A stretch of 64,000 bases of DNA from Polyangiaceae bacterium (GTDB lineage Bacteria > Myxococcota_A > Polyangia > Polyangiales > Polyangiaceae), in contig JAQSWN010000031.1 in the NCBI GenBank assembly GCA_029266615.1, positions 1 through 64,000 of the forward strand, read 5' to 3'. Shown here piece after piece: positions 1-7,694 of the stretch. A program made the translations under genes and the position numbers. Every line of letters starts with the position of its first letter. Within the stretch, counting starts at the first letter, position 1. The notes beneath the pieces are model-generated. The model was given only the letters and a program-made list of their open reading frames with translations, did not search any database and was not told where the DNA came from.

Positions 1-435
1 AGCGAGCGCTACCTGACCGAGACGCTCATCGCGCGGCGCAAAGCGATACTGCAGCGCTACTTCGCGAAGGTGTCGCCCATTGCTCGCATCAGCGCCAACG
101 GAGAAGGCGTATGCGGCGTGGACTTGGCGCGCGCCACCGGCATCGTCCCCAACGAGGAGATGTCGTTTCGCGCCTACCTCTACCGAGGACCAGAGCTCCA
201 GGCGGCAGGAAAGCCGCGCTTCCGACGCGTCCCCGCGCCGGACGTGTGCGTAGACATCCCGCACCGCGAGCTTCCCGAGTCCATGCCGAAGGACGACCCG
301 GAGCGCTACGTCGTGCTGGACATCACGAACGGGTACGCGCCCGGACCCCTTCGCCTACACCTCTACGATCTCGGCGCCGGGGGGTATCAGCTCGCCGGGG
401 TGGAGCGGCCGGAAGCACTCAAGCGCCCGGATTGA
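1..435 (+). CDS. C-terminal part of an unknown protein, cut by the window edge
   Basis: The frame is open from base 1 to the TGA at 433-435, giving about 144 residues with no start in view. A GTG at 70 is in frame, but the residues before it (SERYLTETLIARRK) read like normal coding sequence, so the gene almost certainly begins outside the window. The visible part has no motif I recognise, no membrane segment and no repeat. It ends inside the 3' end of the leftward cyclic-nucleotide-domain gene (17 bp convergent overlap). I cannot name a function. Confidence 0.6.
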   Translation, partial: SERYLTETLIARRKAILQRYFAKVSPIARISANGEGVCGVDLARATGIVPNEEMSFRAYLYRGPELQAAGKPRFRRVPAPDVCVDIPHRELPESMPKDDPERYVVLDITNGYAPGPLRLHLYDLGAGGYQLAGVERPEALKRPD

Positions 436-1366
436 CGCTACGCTCCTGCCGCAGCGGCATCGGAACGACCGAGTCGTCCACCTCCAGCAGCGGCTCGAGC
501 TCCGAGACCAGGAACTTGAGCGTCCCGCGTGTGAGACGGCCGTGCTCTTCGGCCTGATCGTAGAAGTCCTGCTCGGAGATGCACAGCACGGTCGCTTCCC
601 GGACGGCGCGCGCCGCGTACCCGGGCAGCCCGTGACAGAACGCGGCCGCGCCGCCGATCAAGTCGCCGCGCCGATGGGTGTAGCGGAAATCCCCGGGAGC
701 CGTCAGCTCGATGCTCCCGCGTGCCAGCACGTAGAGCATGTCGCCGTCGCTGCCCAGATCGAAGAGCTGCTCTCCCGGCTCCAAGTGGCGCGGCTCTGCG
801 ACCGTCGCCAAGCTGACGATCGCCTGCATGCCGGCAGAGCCCAGGAACTTCGCCCGGCGCAGCGCGAGGATCTTGTCGTACGTCTCCATGGGCCCGGCTG
901 ACATCGGAGGCGGAAGCTCGCTCTGCCGCTCCAGGCGCGAGGCGAGCTGCCGCCACCGCCCATGGAGTTGAGTCGCGAAGTTGCGGATCGCTGCGCGCGC
1001 GATTTGGCCGTTGTCTTCAAGCATGTCGAACCAGTCCGCGATACGAAGCGAAAGAAATCGGCTCGTCTCCAGCGCGCGACAGTTGCGCGTGCGCGGACGC
1101 TCGAGGATCCCGTCGATGATGCCGACCACGGCCAGGGGCGCAAACTCCCACGACCGATCCCCGGGTCGCTCCATCGCCACGCGCCCTTCTACGAGGAACA
1201 AGATGCGGTCCGGCGAATCTCCAAGGTCGAAGAGCAGCTTGCCGGCCGCAAGCTCCACGTCCTCCAAGAGCTCGATGAAACGCAGGTGCGCCGCGACCGG
1301 CATACTCGGAAACATCGAACGGAGCAGGATTTCGCGCTTCAGCCGCGCGCTGTCGGCGATGGTCAT
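419..1366 (-). CDS. Protein with two cyclic-nucleotide-binding (CAP_ED) domains
   Basis: This 315-residue soluble protein holds two CAP_ED-like beta-barrel domains, about residues 15-140 and 170-290, and no DNA-binding or enzymatic domain. Each repeats the pattern 'G..LFDLG...D..L(F/Y)VL..G.(V/I)', the barrel core of this family. The phosphate-binding cassette is not canonical: the second copy reads LIGGAAAF with no acidic residue where a cAMP-binder has Glu, so ligand binding is uncertain. Its ATG overlaps the stop of the upstream transporter-HEAT gene (ATGA, 1363-1366), so the two are translationally coupled and probably act together, this one as a sensor or regulatory subunit. That role is inference from the overlap. 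Confidence 0.85.
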   Translation of the reverse strand: MTIADSARLKREILLRSMFPSMPVAAHLRFIELLEDVELAAGKLLFDLGDSPDRILFLVEGRVAMERPGDRSWEFAPLAVVGIIDGILERPRTRNCRALETSRFLSLRIADWFDMLEDNGQIARAAIRNFATQLHGRWRQLASRLERQSELPPPMSAGPMETYDKILALRRAKFLGSAGMQAIVSLATVAEPRHLEPGEQLFDLGSDGDMLYVLARGSIELTAPGDFRYTHRRGDLIGGAAAFCHGLPGYAARAVREATVLCISEQDFYDQAEEHGRLTRGTLKFLVSELEPLLEVDDSVVPMPLRQERSVNPGA

Positions 1367-4128
1367 GCGGGCCTTTCCGTGAGCACGGCCAGCGGCGGGG
1401 CCGGCGGGGGCAAGGATCCGAGCGCCCGGAGGGCGCGCGTCGCGAGCGAGCTCACGATGCTGTCCGGATCGCGTGACAGCGCGGTGAGCGCAGCGCGGGC
1501 GTCTGCGAACGCGCCGACCAGCTCCTGAGCGCGCTCGGCGCGGAGCTCGTCCGGCAAGTCGTCCACGACCAAGCGAAGCAGCGGCGCGACCTCGTCCGAC
1601 GAGCGGTCCAGACCCCGAATCAGCGCGTCCAAGAACTCCACCGCGCGGCCACGGCGCCTTCGATCGCGAGACGTCAGCGCGGCGAAGATCGCGGGAATGT
1701 CATCCCCGCGATGCAGCACTTGCAGCAGCCGCGAAAGGCGGTCTCGCGACTGCGCGATCTTGTCCTCCAGTAGCTCGATGACGAGCTGGCTCTCCAGCTT
1801 GCCGGAGACGACGCGATCACTCTTCAGCGCGAGCTCAGCCGAAAAGAGTCGCAGGTACTCGAGCGCGTTGCGCGTGATTTCATGGAGGATTGGCCCGGGG
1901 TCGATGCGCAGCGACGTCTCGAGCGCGATCTGCTCCAGGCCGCGCAGGGCCTTGTAGCGCACGAGGCCGTTTTCGTGCTCGACGACGACCTTCAGCAAAA
2001 TGCGCAGCGCTTCCGTCGATAGGAACGCGGAGACGCTGCGGGGGACGTGAATGTGCACGCGCCGCTCGAGCGACTCGTCGTCCAGCGCCCGTGACAGGGC
2101 CTCGAGCGCGGGGGGCCCGACGCGCACGAGGCCTCGGCGCGCCGACAACCGGTCGTCCGCCAACTTCAGGCGGCCAATCAAAAAGTCGATGCAGGTGTCG
2201 TCCGCGGTCGTCTCCAGCGCCGCCGTCACTGCGCTCGCCAGCGCAGGGAGGCGCGCAAAGGCGAGCAGCAAGCGCGGCGTGTCCGCAGTAGGGTGCGCGG
2301 CCAACGACTCGATGAAGGCGAGCTTCAGCGAGTGCTCTTCGTCGTCGTCTGCGAACAGCTCCCAAGTGAGCGGGTCGCCGTCCATGACGTGACCGCCGAG
2401 CTGAGCGAGGTAGAGCGTCGCGAAGGTGCGGAGCGCGGGGTTGCCGTGGGCGGCGACGTGATCGAGCACGTCCACCTCGCCCGCGATCGCGAAGGCCCGC
2501 ACCGTCGCCTGCTGAACCGCCACGGACGGAGAGTCCAGCAGCTTCTCCCCGAGCGAAAACCAGTCTCGCCGCCGGCTCGAGCCCAAAATCTCTAGCGCGC
2601 GAAGCAGCACGCCTTCGTCGTTATGAAGGAGAATCAGGGCTGGAATCAAGCGGTCGCGCTTACGCTCCGCGAGCACGTTCATGGCCGCGATGACCTCGGT
2701 CGGTTGCGGGCGAGCCAAGGCCTCGACGAGGGTCTCTACGGACGTGAGGTCGAGCTCGGCCAGCATGAACTCGCGCTCCTGGCCGCCGCGGCTGAGCGCT
2801 TGCCGAAACAGCGCGATGTAAGGCTTTCGGATGCCCACCCCGACGACTAGCCAAAGCACCGCGAGCGTCGCCGCCGTCGCCGCCAAGTGGCCCGGCCGAA
2901 ACTCGCGCTGCATCGTCGCGGCCAAGAGCACGCCGCCCGCGAGCGCCTGCGCGACGCGCGTGACGATGAGATCGACGAAGCCTCGCGCGCGCGCTTGCTG
3001 CTCTACCGGCGCCCAAAGCAGCTCCCCCGCCACGCGCCCGAGTGAGTTGCGAAGCGACGTGTCCGTTCCTTTCAAGAGCACGACGATCCAAAACGGAGCG
3101 CCGAGCAGCGCCGTGACGGTGGCCCCCGCGCTGAGCAGCAGCGGCCCCGTGAGCGCCAGCCCCACCACGCCGATGCGCTGGACGACGGGGCCCGTGATGA
3201 CCACCTGCAGCATGAGCGCACCCAGGCTGAGCACGAGCTGGTAACGCGCGAAAAATTCGCCCAAATCCTCGGGAGCGATAGTGCGCGACACCTTCGCTTT
3301 GTAGAGGTAGTCGACGACCACGGAGAGAGCGACGGAGAGCGCCGCGATGAGGGCCAGGCGAATGAGGAACGGGTCGTGGCGCACCGTGGAGAGCTGCGGC
3401 CGCAGGGGCACTCGGCTCGCCACCGGGCTCGAACCGATTCGCCCACCCTGCCCCACCGCGACCGCGTCCTCCAGATTGAGCTGCGTGGCTACGAAGGTGG
3501 CTGCGAAGTACAGCAGCGAGGCAACCCCGAGTAGCCCGTGCACGGGCACCACTTTCAGCAGGACCGCCGCGATCGCGCCGCCGCCCACGCCGCCGAGCAC
3601 GCCGCCGGACGCGAGCGGACCGAAGAGGCGCCGGCTCTGCGCGGCAGTGAAGAGCGTCCCCGCCAGCTGCCAGAATTGCCCCACGAGCACGGTCGCAGAA
3701 AGTGCGCCGAACACATACAGGCTGAACACGCTCGCCGCCCCGGGCGGACGGATGCGGAAGTACGCCACCGAGAACGCAGAAAGGAGCAGCGAAACGACGA
3801 GCGCGTTCTTCGCACCGGCAGCGCGCGTCAGCCTCACGCTCAGCGGCGTGATCGCAATCGTAAAGACGGCGGTGGCGACGTAGACGAAAGCCAGGTTTCG
3901 CGGGGCGAGCTTGGTCAGGAACAGGGCGTCTCGAGCAGTTTCCAGCACCGTGTGTGCGGAAATCGTCAGGAGCAGCACGAGGAACGCGCGCAAAAAGACC
4001 ACACCCTCGCCCGACCGAAGGTCCACGAAGCGACCGAAGAAACGGGTGAGCGACAGCTGAGCGGCGCTTTTCAAGGAGAGAATCTCGTCACGGGGCGAAC
4101 TTTGGGGGTCGGCCGGCTTGCGGCGCAA
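1363..4128 (-). CDS. Npt/ATP:ADP-translocase-like membrane protein fused to HEAT repeats
   Basis: The 921-residue protein has two halves. Residues about 45-440 form some 10-12 hydrophobic helices. They carry stretches typical of the Npt1/Npt2-type nucleotide transporter family: RDALFLTKL after the first helix and RRLFGPLASGGVLGGVGGG near residue 170. Residues about 470-900 are soluble alpha-helical HEAT-like repeats. Bacterial members of this transporter family outside intracellular parasites are poorly understood, so nucleotide transport is only a family-based guess. The downstream gene (two cyclic-nucleotide domains) overlaps by 4 bp. The start is uncertain: the longest frame begins at a TTG (4128) only 5 bp from the divergent ATG at 4134, and a TTG at 4074 is an alternative that leaves room for a promoter. 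Confidence 0.85.
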   Translation of the reverse strand: MRRKPADPQSSPRDEILSLKSAAQLSLTRFFGRFVDLRSGEGVVFLRAFLVLLLTISAHTVLETARDALFLTKLAPRNLAFVYVATAVFTIAITPLSVRLTRAAGAKNALVVSLLLSAFSVAYFRIRPPGAASVFSLYVFGALSATVLVGQFWQLAGTLFTAAQSRRLFGPLASGGVLGGVGGGAIAAVLLKVVPVHGLLGVASLLYFAATFVATQLNLEDAVAVGQGGRIGSSPVASRVPLRPQLSTVRHDPFLIRLALIAALSVALSVVVDYLYKAKVSRTIAPEDLGEFFARYQLVLSLGALMLQVVITGPVVQRIGVVGLALTGPLLLSAGATVTALLGAPFWIVVLLKGTDTSLRNSLGRVAGELLWAPVEQQARARGFVDLIVTRVAQALAGGVLLAATMQREFRPGHLAATAATLAVLWLVVGVGIRKPYIALFRQALSRGGQEREFMLAELDLTSVETLVEALARPQPTEVIAAMNVLAERKRDRLIPALILLHNDEGVLLRALEILGSSRRRDWFSLGEKLLDSPSVAVQQATVRAFAIAGEVDVLDHVAAHGNPALRTFATLYLAQLGGHVMDGDPLTWELFADDDEEHSLKLAFIESLAAHPTADTPRLLLAFARLPALASAVTAALETTADDTCIDFLIGRLKLADDRLSARRGLVRVGPPALEALSRALDDESLERRVHIHVPRSVSAFLSTEALRILLKVVVEHENGLVRYKALRGLEQIALETSLRIDPGPILHEITRNALEYLRLFSAELALKSDRVVSGKLESQLVIELLEDKIAQSRDRLSRLLQVLHRGDDIPAIFAALTSRDRRRRGRAVEFLDALIRGLDRSSDEVAPLLRLVVDDLPDELRAERAQELVGAFADARAALTALSRDPDSIVSSLATRALRALGSLPPPAPPLAVLTERPA

Positions 4129-4133
4129 AACGT

Positions 4134-4526
4134 ATGGGCTTACTTTTAGGGCAGATGCTCGGTTGCCACCAGCAGCAGAACCTTGGAGAGCGAGCCCGAA
4201 GCCGGGCCGTACGCCTGGGCGTCATCATGGGCGGCGTCGCCCTCGGTTGGGCACTGCTCGCCTCCGAGCTCGGGCTGACCCAGAAGCTTGGTTGGCTGGT
4301 GGCCTTGCCGGCGGCACTCTCCGCGTACCTGCTCATCTCGGGCAGCCTCGGCATCTGCGTGTACTACGGGCTGAAGGGCGCGCGCGGCGCGGACCACGGG
4401 AGCGAAGCCGTGCTGGATCCGCAGCGGCGCGCTCACCTGCGGCTGCGCGCGCTGATCGCCGTCTCGGCTAGCCTCGTCATCGCGGTCGGGTTCGCGGCGG
4501 CGGTCGTAGTCGCCGCCAACGGCTAA
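4134..4526 (+). CDS. Small membrane protein of unknown function
   Basis: This 130-residue protein has about four hydrophobic segments: one at residues 27-45 (LGVIMGGVALGWALLASEL), a probable pair of helices within residues 52-80, and a C-terminal helix around 108-128 (ALIAVSASLVIAVGF). A short basic loop (RRAHLRLR) lies before the last one. Codon use matches the neighbours, so it is likely real. I recognise no family. The start is not certain: ATG 4134 nearly touches the start of the divergent transporter gene, and ATG 4155, preceded by AGGGCAG, is a good alternative. It converges on the GTPase gene with 39 bp between stops. Confidence 0.6.
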   Translation: MGLLLGQMLGCHQQQNLGERARSRAVRLGVIMGGVALGWALLASELGLTQKLGWLVALPAALSAYLLISGSLGICVYYGLKGARGADHGSEAVLDPQRRAHLRLRALIAVSASLVIAVGFAAAVVVAANG

Positions 4527-4547
4527 CGGCGACCGCTCGTAAGATAA

Positions 4548-4560
4548 GGCGCCCGGCGCC
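4548..4560. terminator. Possible hairpin between two convergent genes
   Basis: GGCGC-CCG-GCGCC forms a perfect 5-bp GC stem in the 39-bp gap between the stops of the small membrane protein and the GTPase gene. No T-run follows on either strand, so it is at best a weak or Rho-assisted site. Confidence 0.25.
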
Positions 4561-4565
4561 GTGGC

Positions 4566-5426
4566 TCACGGGCGCGAAGCGCCGTCTGCGCTCTCCGCGC
4601 CGTCCGCAGGCGATTCCAGCGGGTGCAAGCCGCTGCGTGCAGCGGCTCGGCGCGCGCGCGCCTCGAGCGCGTCCAGCGACGATGCCCCGAGGTGGGCGGC
4701 CATGTCGGGCGTCTCCATGTCGATGTCTTCGGCGCGGACGTTGACTTCCTCCACTTCGACCGGCCCTTCCAGCGGCGCGTCCTCGAAGGTGAGCACGTGG
4801 TCGAACAGATTGTCGGCGTTGGCAAACTCGGCAAGAAGGGGGGTCAATTCCGCGCCTTTGAGCGCGCGCACCCCGACCCGCATCGCTTCATTCAACGTCG
4901 CGCGGACGCCGTCACCGTTCGCGGCGTTGGACGAGATCATCGGAATCGAGCCGTCTAGCCTCAGCTTGCGCCGAAGCACGGCGGGAGTCAGCGCGCCCTC
5001 TACGTCTTGCTTGTTCGCTTGCACGATCAGGCTCACCGGCTCCGTGCGGCGCTTGATGGAGGCGCGCAGGCGGGCAAAAGTGCGCTGCGTGTCCGCGATG
5101 GCTCCGGGGCTCGAGTCGCAGACGAACACGACGACGTCCGCCATGGCCACGAGTGGCCGGCGCCGGTAGTTGCGCTCGATCTGACCCGGGACGGTGATGA
5201 GCTGGAAATAGAGCCCGACGCCGCCTTGGCGCGGCCCCTCGATCTCCAACCAATCGAAGAACATGGTGCGGCCTTTGAGCTCGGCCGGAGTTACGATCTC
5301 GCTGCGCCGACTGGGCGGAATGATTTCGTGCACACGCTTCAGGTTCGTCGTCTTGCCCGCGAAGCCGGGGCCGTCGTAGACGATGCGCACCACGTGGCAC
5401 TTCCGCTCGGAATCGAAGGACGCCAT
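4566..5426 (-). CDS. MglA-like small Ras-type GTPase with a C-terminal extension
   Basis: This is a 286-residue GTPase of the bacterial Ras-like MglA group, which acts in cell polarity and motility in Myxococcus. Visible motifs are the P-loop GPGFAGKTTN (residues 19-28), the MglA-type switch TVPGQ in place of the usual DxxG, and NKQD for guanine recognition. MglA itself is about 195 residues. Here an extra acidic tail of about 90 residues follows, with EVEEVNVRAEDIDMETPDM in it. A longer frame reaches ATG 5480, but I chose ATG 5426 because it puts the P-loop the same distance from the N-terminus as in MglA. No mglB-like (Roadblock) partner is adjacent. It is divergent from the TM2-domain gene. 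Confidence 0.88.
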   Translation of the reverse strand: MASFDSERKCHVVRIVYDGPGFAGKTTNLKRVHEIIPPSRRSEIVTPAELKGRTMFFDWLEIEGPRQGGVGLYFQLITVPGQIERNYRRRPLVAMADVVVFVCDSSPGAIADTQRTFARLRASIKRRTEPVSLIVQANKQDVEGALTPAVLRRKLRLDGSIPMISSNAANGDGVRATLNEAMRVGVRALKGAELTPLLAEFANADNLFDHVLTFEDAPLEGPVEVEEVNVRAEDIDMETPDMAAHLGASSLDALEARARRAAARSGLHPLESPADGAESADGASRP

Positions 5427-5480
5427 ATCACTTGCTAACGCGGGCACGGCTTGCGCCGCAAGGGCGCCGCCACACCACAT

Positions 5481-5505
5481 CTGGATAATGCCGCGACATA
5501 TCCAG
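5481..5505. promoter_or_regulatory. Operator-like inverted repeat between divergent genes
   Basis: CTGGATA and TATCCAG form a perfect 7-bp inverted repeat around an 11-bp spacer. It sits in the 125-bp region between the GTPase gene (start 5426, leftward) and the TM2 gene (start 5552, rightward). A second weaker pair, GCCGC and GCGGC, brackets its right half. The geometry (18 bp centre to centre) suits a dimeric regulator serving both genes. No protein is known to bind it. Confidence 0.35.
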
Positions 5506-5551
5506 TGATTGCGGCAATTTACAGCCCAATGTTCGTTTGATACGTTGCGCC

Positions 5552-6157
5552 ATGTCGTACGGATCGCCGCCAGGGCCGGGTGGATATGGACAGCCGCCCG
5601 GTGGCTACGGACCTCCGGGCCCCGGCGGCTACGGCCCGCCGCCCGCGGGCAGTTACGGCTACGGGCACAACCCGTACGCGGCGCCCGTGTTCGACCAGAG
5701 TCTGGCGATCACGGGTGAGTCGGAGAAGACACGCGCCACCGCGTTCGTGCTCGCTTACGTGCCCGCCATGTTCCTCATCAGCGGCATCGATCGCTTTTAC
5801 CGAGGGCAGGTCCTGCTCGGCATCCTCAAGCTGCTGACCTTGGGCGGCTTCGGCCTGTGGACGCTCATCGATTGGGTCCTGCTCGCGGTGGGCGAGCCAA
5901 AGGACAGCGACGGCAGGCCGCTGTCGATGCCCCGGGAAGTAGTGGGCACACCAACCGTCAACGGCAACCACGTATTACTCGCGGGTGTTCTGGCCGGCAC
6001 GTTCGGAGTGGACCGCTTCATGCTCGGTCAAACTGGCCTCGGCATTCTCAAGCTCATCACTTGCGGCGGCTTCGGCCTGTGGCACGTCATCGACGTCATC
6101 TTGTGCGCCACTGGAAGTTTGCGGGACGCCCAGGGCAATTCGCTGCGCTGGCGCTGA
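5552..6157 (+). CDS. Double TM2-domain membrane protein with a Gly/Pro/Tyr-rich N-terminus
   Basis: The protein (201 residues) begins with about 45 residues of GGYGPP-type low-complexity sequence, followed by two copies of a TM2 domain at about residues 60-115 and 135-195. Both carry the family signature G(I/V)DRF, then LGILKL(L/I)T and GGFGLW..ID. Each TM2 domain is two helices with a short DRF turn, so four membrane segments are expected, with the glycine-rich arm in the cytoplasm. TM2 proteins usually have one copy, so the tandem is unusual. The molecular role of the family in bacteria is not established. I use ATG 5552 because the longer frame needs a TTG 15 bp upstream. Confidence 0.85.
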   Translation: MSYGSPPGPGGYGQPPGGYGPPGPGGYGPPPAGSYGYGHNPYAAPVFDQSLAITGESEKTRATAFVLAYVPAMFLISGIDRFYRGQVLLGILKLLTLGGFGLWTLIDWVLLAVGEPKDSDGRPLSMPREVVGTPTVNGNHVLLAGVLAGTFGVDRFMLGQTGLGILKLITCGGFGLWHVIDVILCATGSLRDAQGNSLRWR

Positions 6158-6194
6158 GGCGGGCTTGCTTCCGCGCTAATTCGCGCTTTTTGTG

Positions 6195-6222
6195 GTTGTG
6201 GTATCGGTTCCCGCTGGCATAG
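6195..6222 (+). promoter_or_regulatory. Candidate promoter for the cysteine-rich lipoprotein
   Basis: TTGTGG and CATAGT are 16 bp apart, a plausible -35/-10 pair for a housekeeping sigma factor, though neither box is perfect. The -10 box ends about 11 bp before the ATG at 6233, so the transcript would have almost no leader. Confidence 0.3.
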
Positions 6223-6232
6223 TCCGCGGAAC

Positions 6233-6754
6233 ATGCGGCGCTTGCTTTCGGCCGTCGGCTTCGCGCTCTCACTGAGCGTTGGCCTCTTCGGCTGCAACGA
6301 TCACGACTACTGCGGCGCGGGCGAGCCCTGCGAGTGCAGCAACACCACGGACTGTTACTTCGGCTGCGACGAAGACGGCTGCAACCCGCGGTGCTTCCAG
6401 ATGAACCACTGCGGCATGGTGTGCGAAGACGACTGCCATTCGGAGTGCTTCGAAGTACAGGAGTGTAGCACCGTCTGTGGCAACGACTGCAGCTTCGACT
6501 GCCACAACACCAACGCCTGCGGGATGGAATGCGGGGACAACTGCAATCTGAACTGCCACGACACCGACCGCTGCGGAGCCGTGGTCGGTACCGGTAGCGT
6601 CGTGCGCTGCGCCAACGTCACCACCTGCGCGATCGAGTGCACGGGCGCCTGCAAAGTGGAATGCGTTTCCGTCAACGACTGCAACGTGACGTGCGTAGGC
6701 GGCGGGGAGACCCAGTGCAGCGACGGCAACATCGCCTGTGGAGGTTGTTCGTGA
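6233..6754 (+). CDS. Cysteine-rich lipoprotein built of 18-residue modules
   Basis: This 173-residue protein has a lipoprotein signal peptide ending in the lipobox LFGC (Cys21). The mature part is extraordinarily rich in cysteine: 31 in the whole protein. They follow a regular module, C-x3-C-x3-C-x3-C-x5, of 18 residues, repeated in four nearly perfect copies between residues 40 and 110 and more loosely to the end. Spacers are rich in Asp, Asn and Glu. Such spacing suggests a disulfide-stacked fold or a metal-binding surface protein, but I know no named family. The downstream outer-membrane gene starts within its stop codon (GTGA), so both are made together. Confidence 0.8.
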   Translation: MRRLLSAVGFALSLSVGLFGCNDHDYCGAGEPCECSNTTDCYFGCDEDGCNPRCFQMNHCGMVCEDDCHSECFEVQECSTVCGNDCSFDCHNTNACGMECGDNCNLNCHDTDRCGAVVGTGSVVRCANVTTCAIECTGACKVECVSVNDCNVTCVGGGETQCSDGNIACGGCS

Positions 6755-7371
6755 ACCGTCGATTCCTTCGCGCGATCCTACCCGCGCTCTTCGCGTCGCT
6801 TTACCTGTGCTTCGCGCTCCCGGCCCACGCGCAGAGCACGATTAAGCGCCCGGGAGACCGCCCCGACTACGCTTTCGAGCTGGAGCCGCACCTAGCGCTC
6901 GGCTTGCTCGATCCGCCGGGTTACGGCGGCGGGACCGGCTTCGGCTTCGGCGTCCGAGGCAGCGTGGAAATCGTGAAGAACGGCTTCATTCCGAAGCTCA
7001 ACAACTCGGTCGCGATCGGGTTTGGCTTGGACTACCTCCGCTACGACGGCTGGCAGGGTCCGCGCGGCTACTGCGAGGAGCGCGGGTCCGGTCCTGCGGG
7101 CGTGCCGATCTGCCGGCGCATCTCGGGCGGCGCAGACGGGGACATCGACTACTTCTTCGTGCCGGTGGTCATGCAGTGGAACTTCTGGCTCCACAAGCGC
7201 TGGTCCGTCTTCGGTGAGCCCGGCGTCGCGCTCTACGTTCAAGACGGCGACGTCAAATTCAACCCGTTCGTCTTCTATGCAGGTGGTCGCTTCCACCTTA
7301 CGGATCGCGTCACCCTCACCGCGCGCGTCGGCTACCCGACCCTCTCGTTCGGCGTCTCCTTCCTGTTCTGA
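6751..7371 (+). CDS. Predicted outer-membrane beta-barrel protein
   Basis: The 206-residue product has a Sec signal peptide (residues 1-27, cleavage after AHA) and ends in SFGVSFLF. That terminal aromatic beta-strand is typical of proteins inserted by the BAM complex. The body alternates short amphipathic strands (VGFGLDYLRY, FFVPVVMQW, VFGEPGVALYV), consistent with a small barrel of eight or so strands. I chose GTG 6751 over longer frames. It overlaps the upstream stop as GTGA, has GGAGG at 6740-6744 with good spacing, and puts the signal peptide at the N-terminus. Coupling to the cysteine-rich lipoprotein suggests both act at the outer membrane. Confidence 0.82.
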   Translation: MNRRFLRAILPALFASLYLCFALPAHAQSTIKRPGDRPDYAFELEPHLALGLLDPPGYGGGTGFGFGVRGSVEIVKNGFIPKLNNSVAIGFGLDYLRYDGWQGPRGYCEERGSGPAGVPICRRISGGADGDIDYFFVPVVMQWNFWLHKRWSVFGEPGVALYVQDGDVKFNPFVFYAGGRFHLTDRVTLTARVGYPTLSFGVSFLF

Positions 7372-7694
7372 ACCCCCGTTGGCGAGAACGGCTCGAGACT
7401 CACAGGGAGGTCGGGACATCGGGAGACCTGCGAGCAAGCGCGAGAAATTTGGGGTTCGCGCTGGCGCCGCTCGCAGTGGCGCATGGGGTCTGCAGTACGA
7501 GCCAGCGATCTGAGACGAACCGTCAATCCCACGCAGGCGGCAGCGCGCCCCCCTACATATCGCTCGCACGACTCCCGCTCTCCCGATCTCCCTGTGAAAT
7601 CTCGAACGGGCGGCGGAGTGGCAGGCGCCCCCCGGGGCGAAACAGAGCCGTAACGGAGGCGCGCAGGGGGACGTGCTAGCACTGAGGGCCGCTC
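7372..7694. other. 323-bp stretch without a gene
   Basis: No frame here has convincing codon use. The main content is a long imperfect inverted repeat (7393-7435 and 7562-7605, listed separately). Near the right edge, GTGCTAGCACTGAGGG just before ATG 7695 holds a possible ribosome site (GAGGG). I see no terminator with a T-run after the barrel gene. Confidence 0.5.
7393..7605. repeat. Imperfect 43-45 bp inverted repeat flanking 126 bp
   Basis: The left arm (7393-7435) and the reverse complement of the right arm (7561-7605) match at about 37 of 45 aligned positions. The longest shared block is TCACAGGGAG, and TCGAGA, TCGGGA, CGGGAG and TGCGAGC also match. The pentamer AACGG occurs directly at 7387-7391 and 7605-7609, as a target-site duplication would, but it overlaps the arm ends and may be chance. 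It could be a small non-autonomous mobile element (MITE-like) or a large RNA hairpin. No transposase is nearby. Confidence 0.5.
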
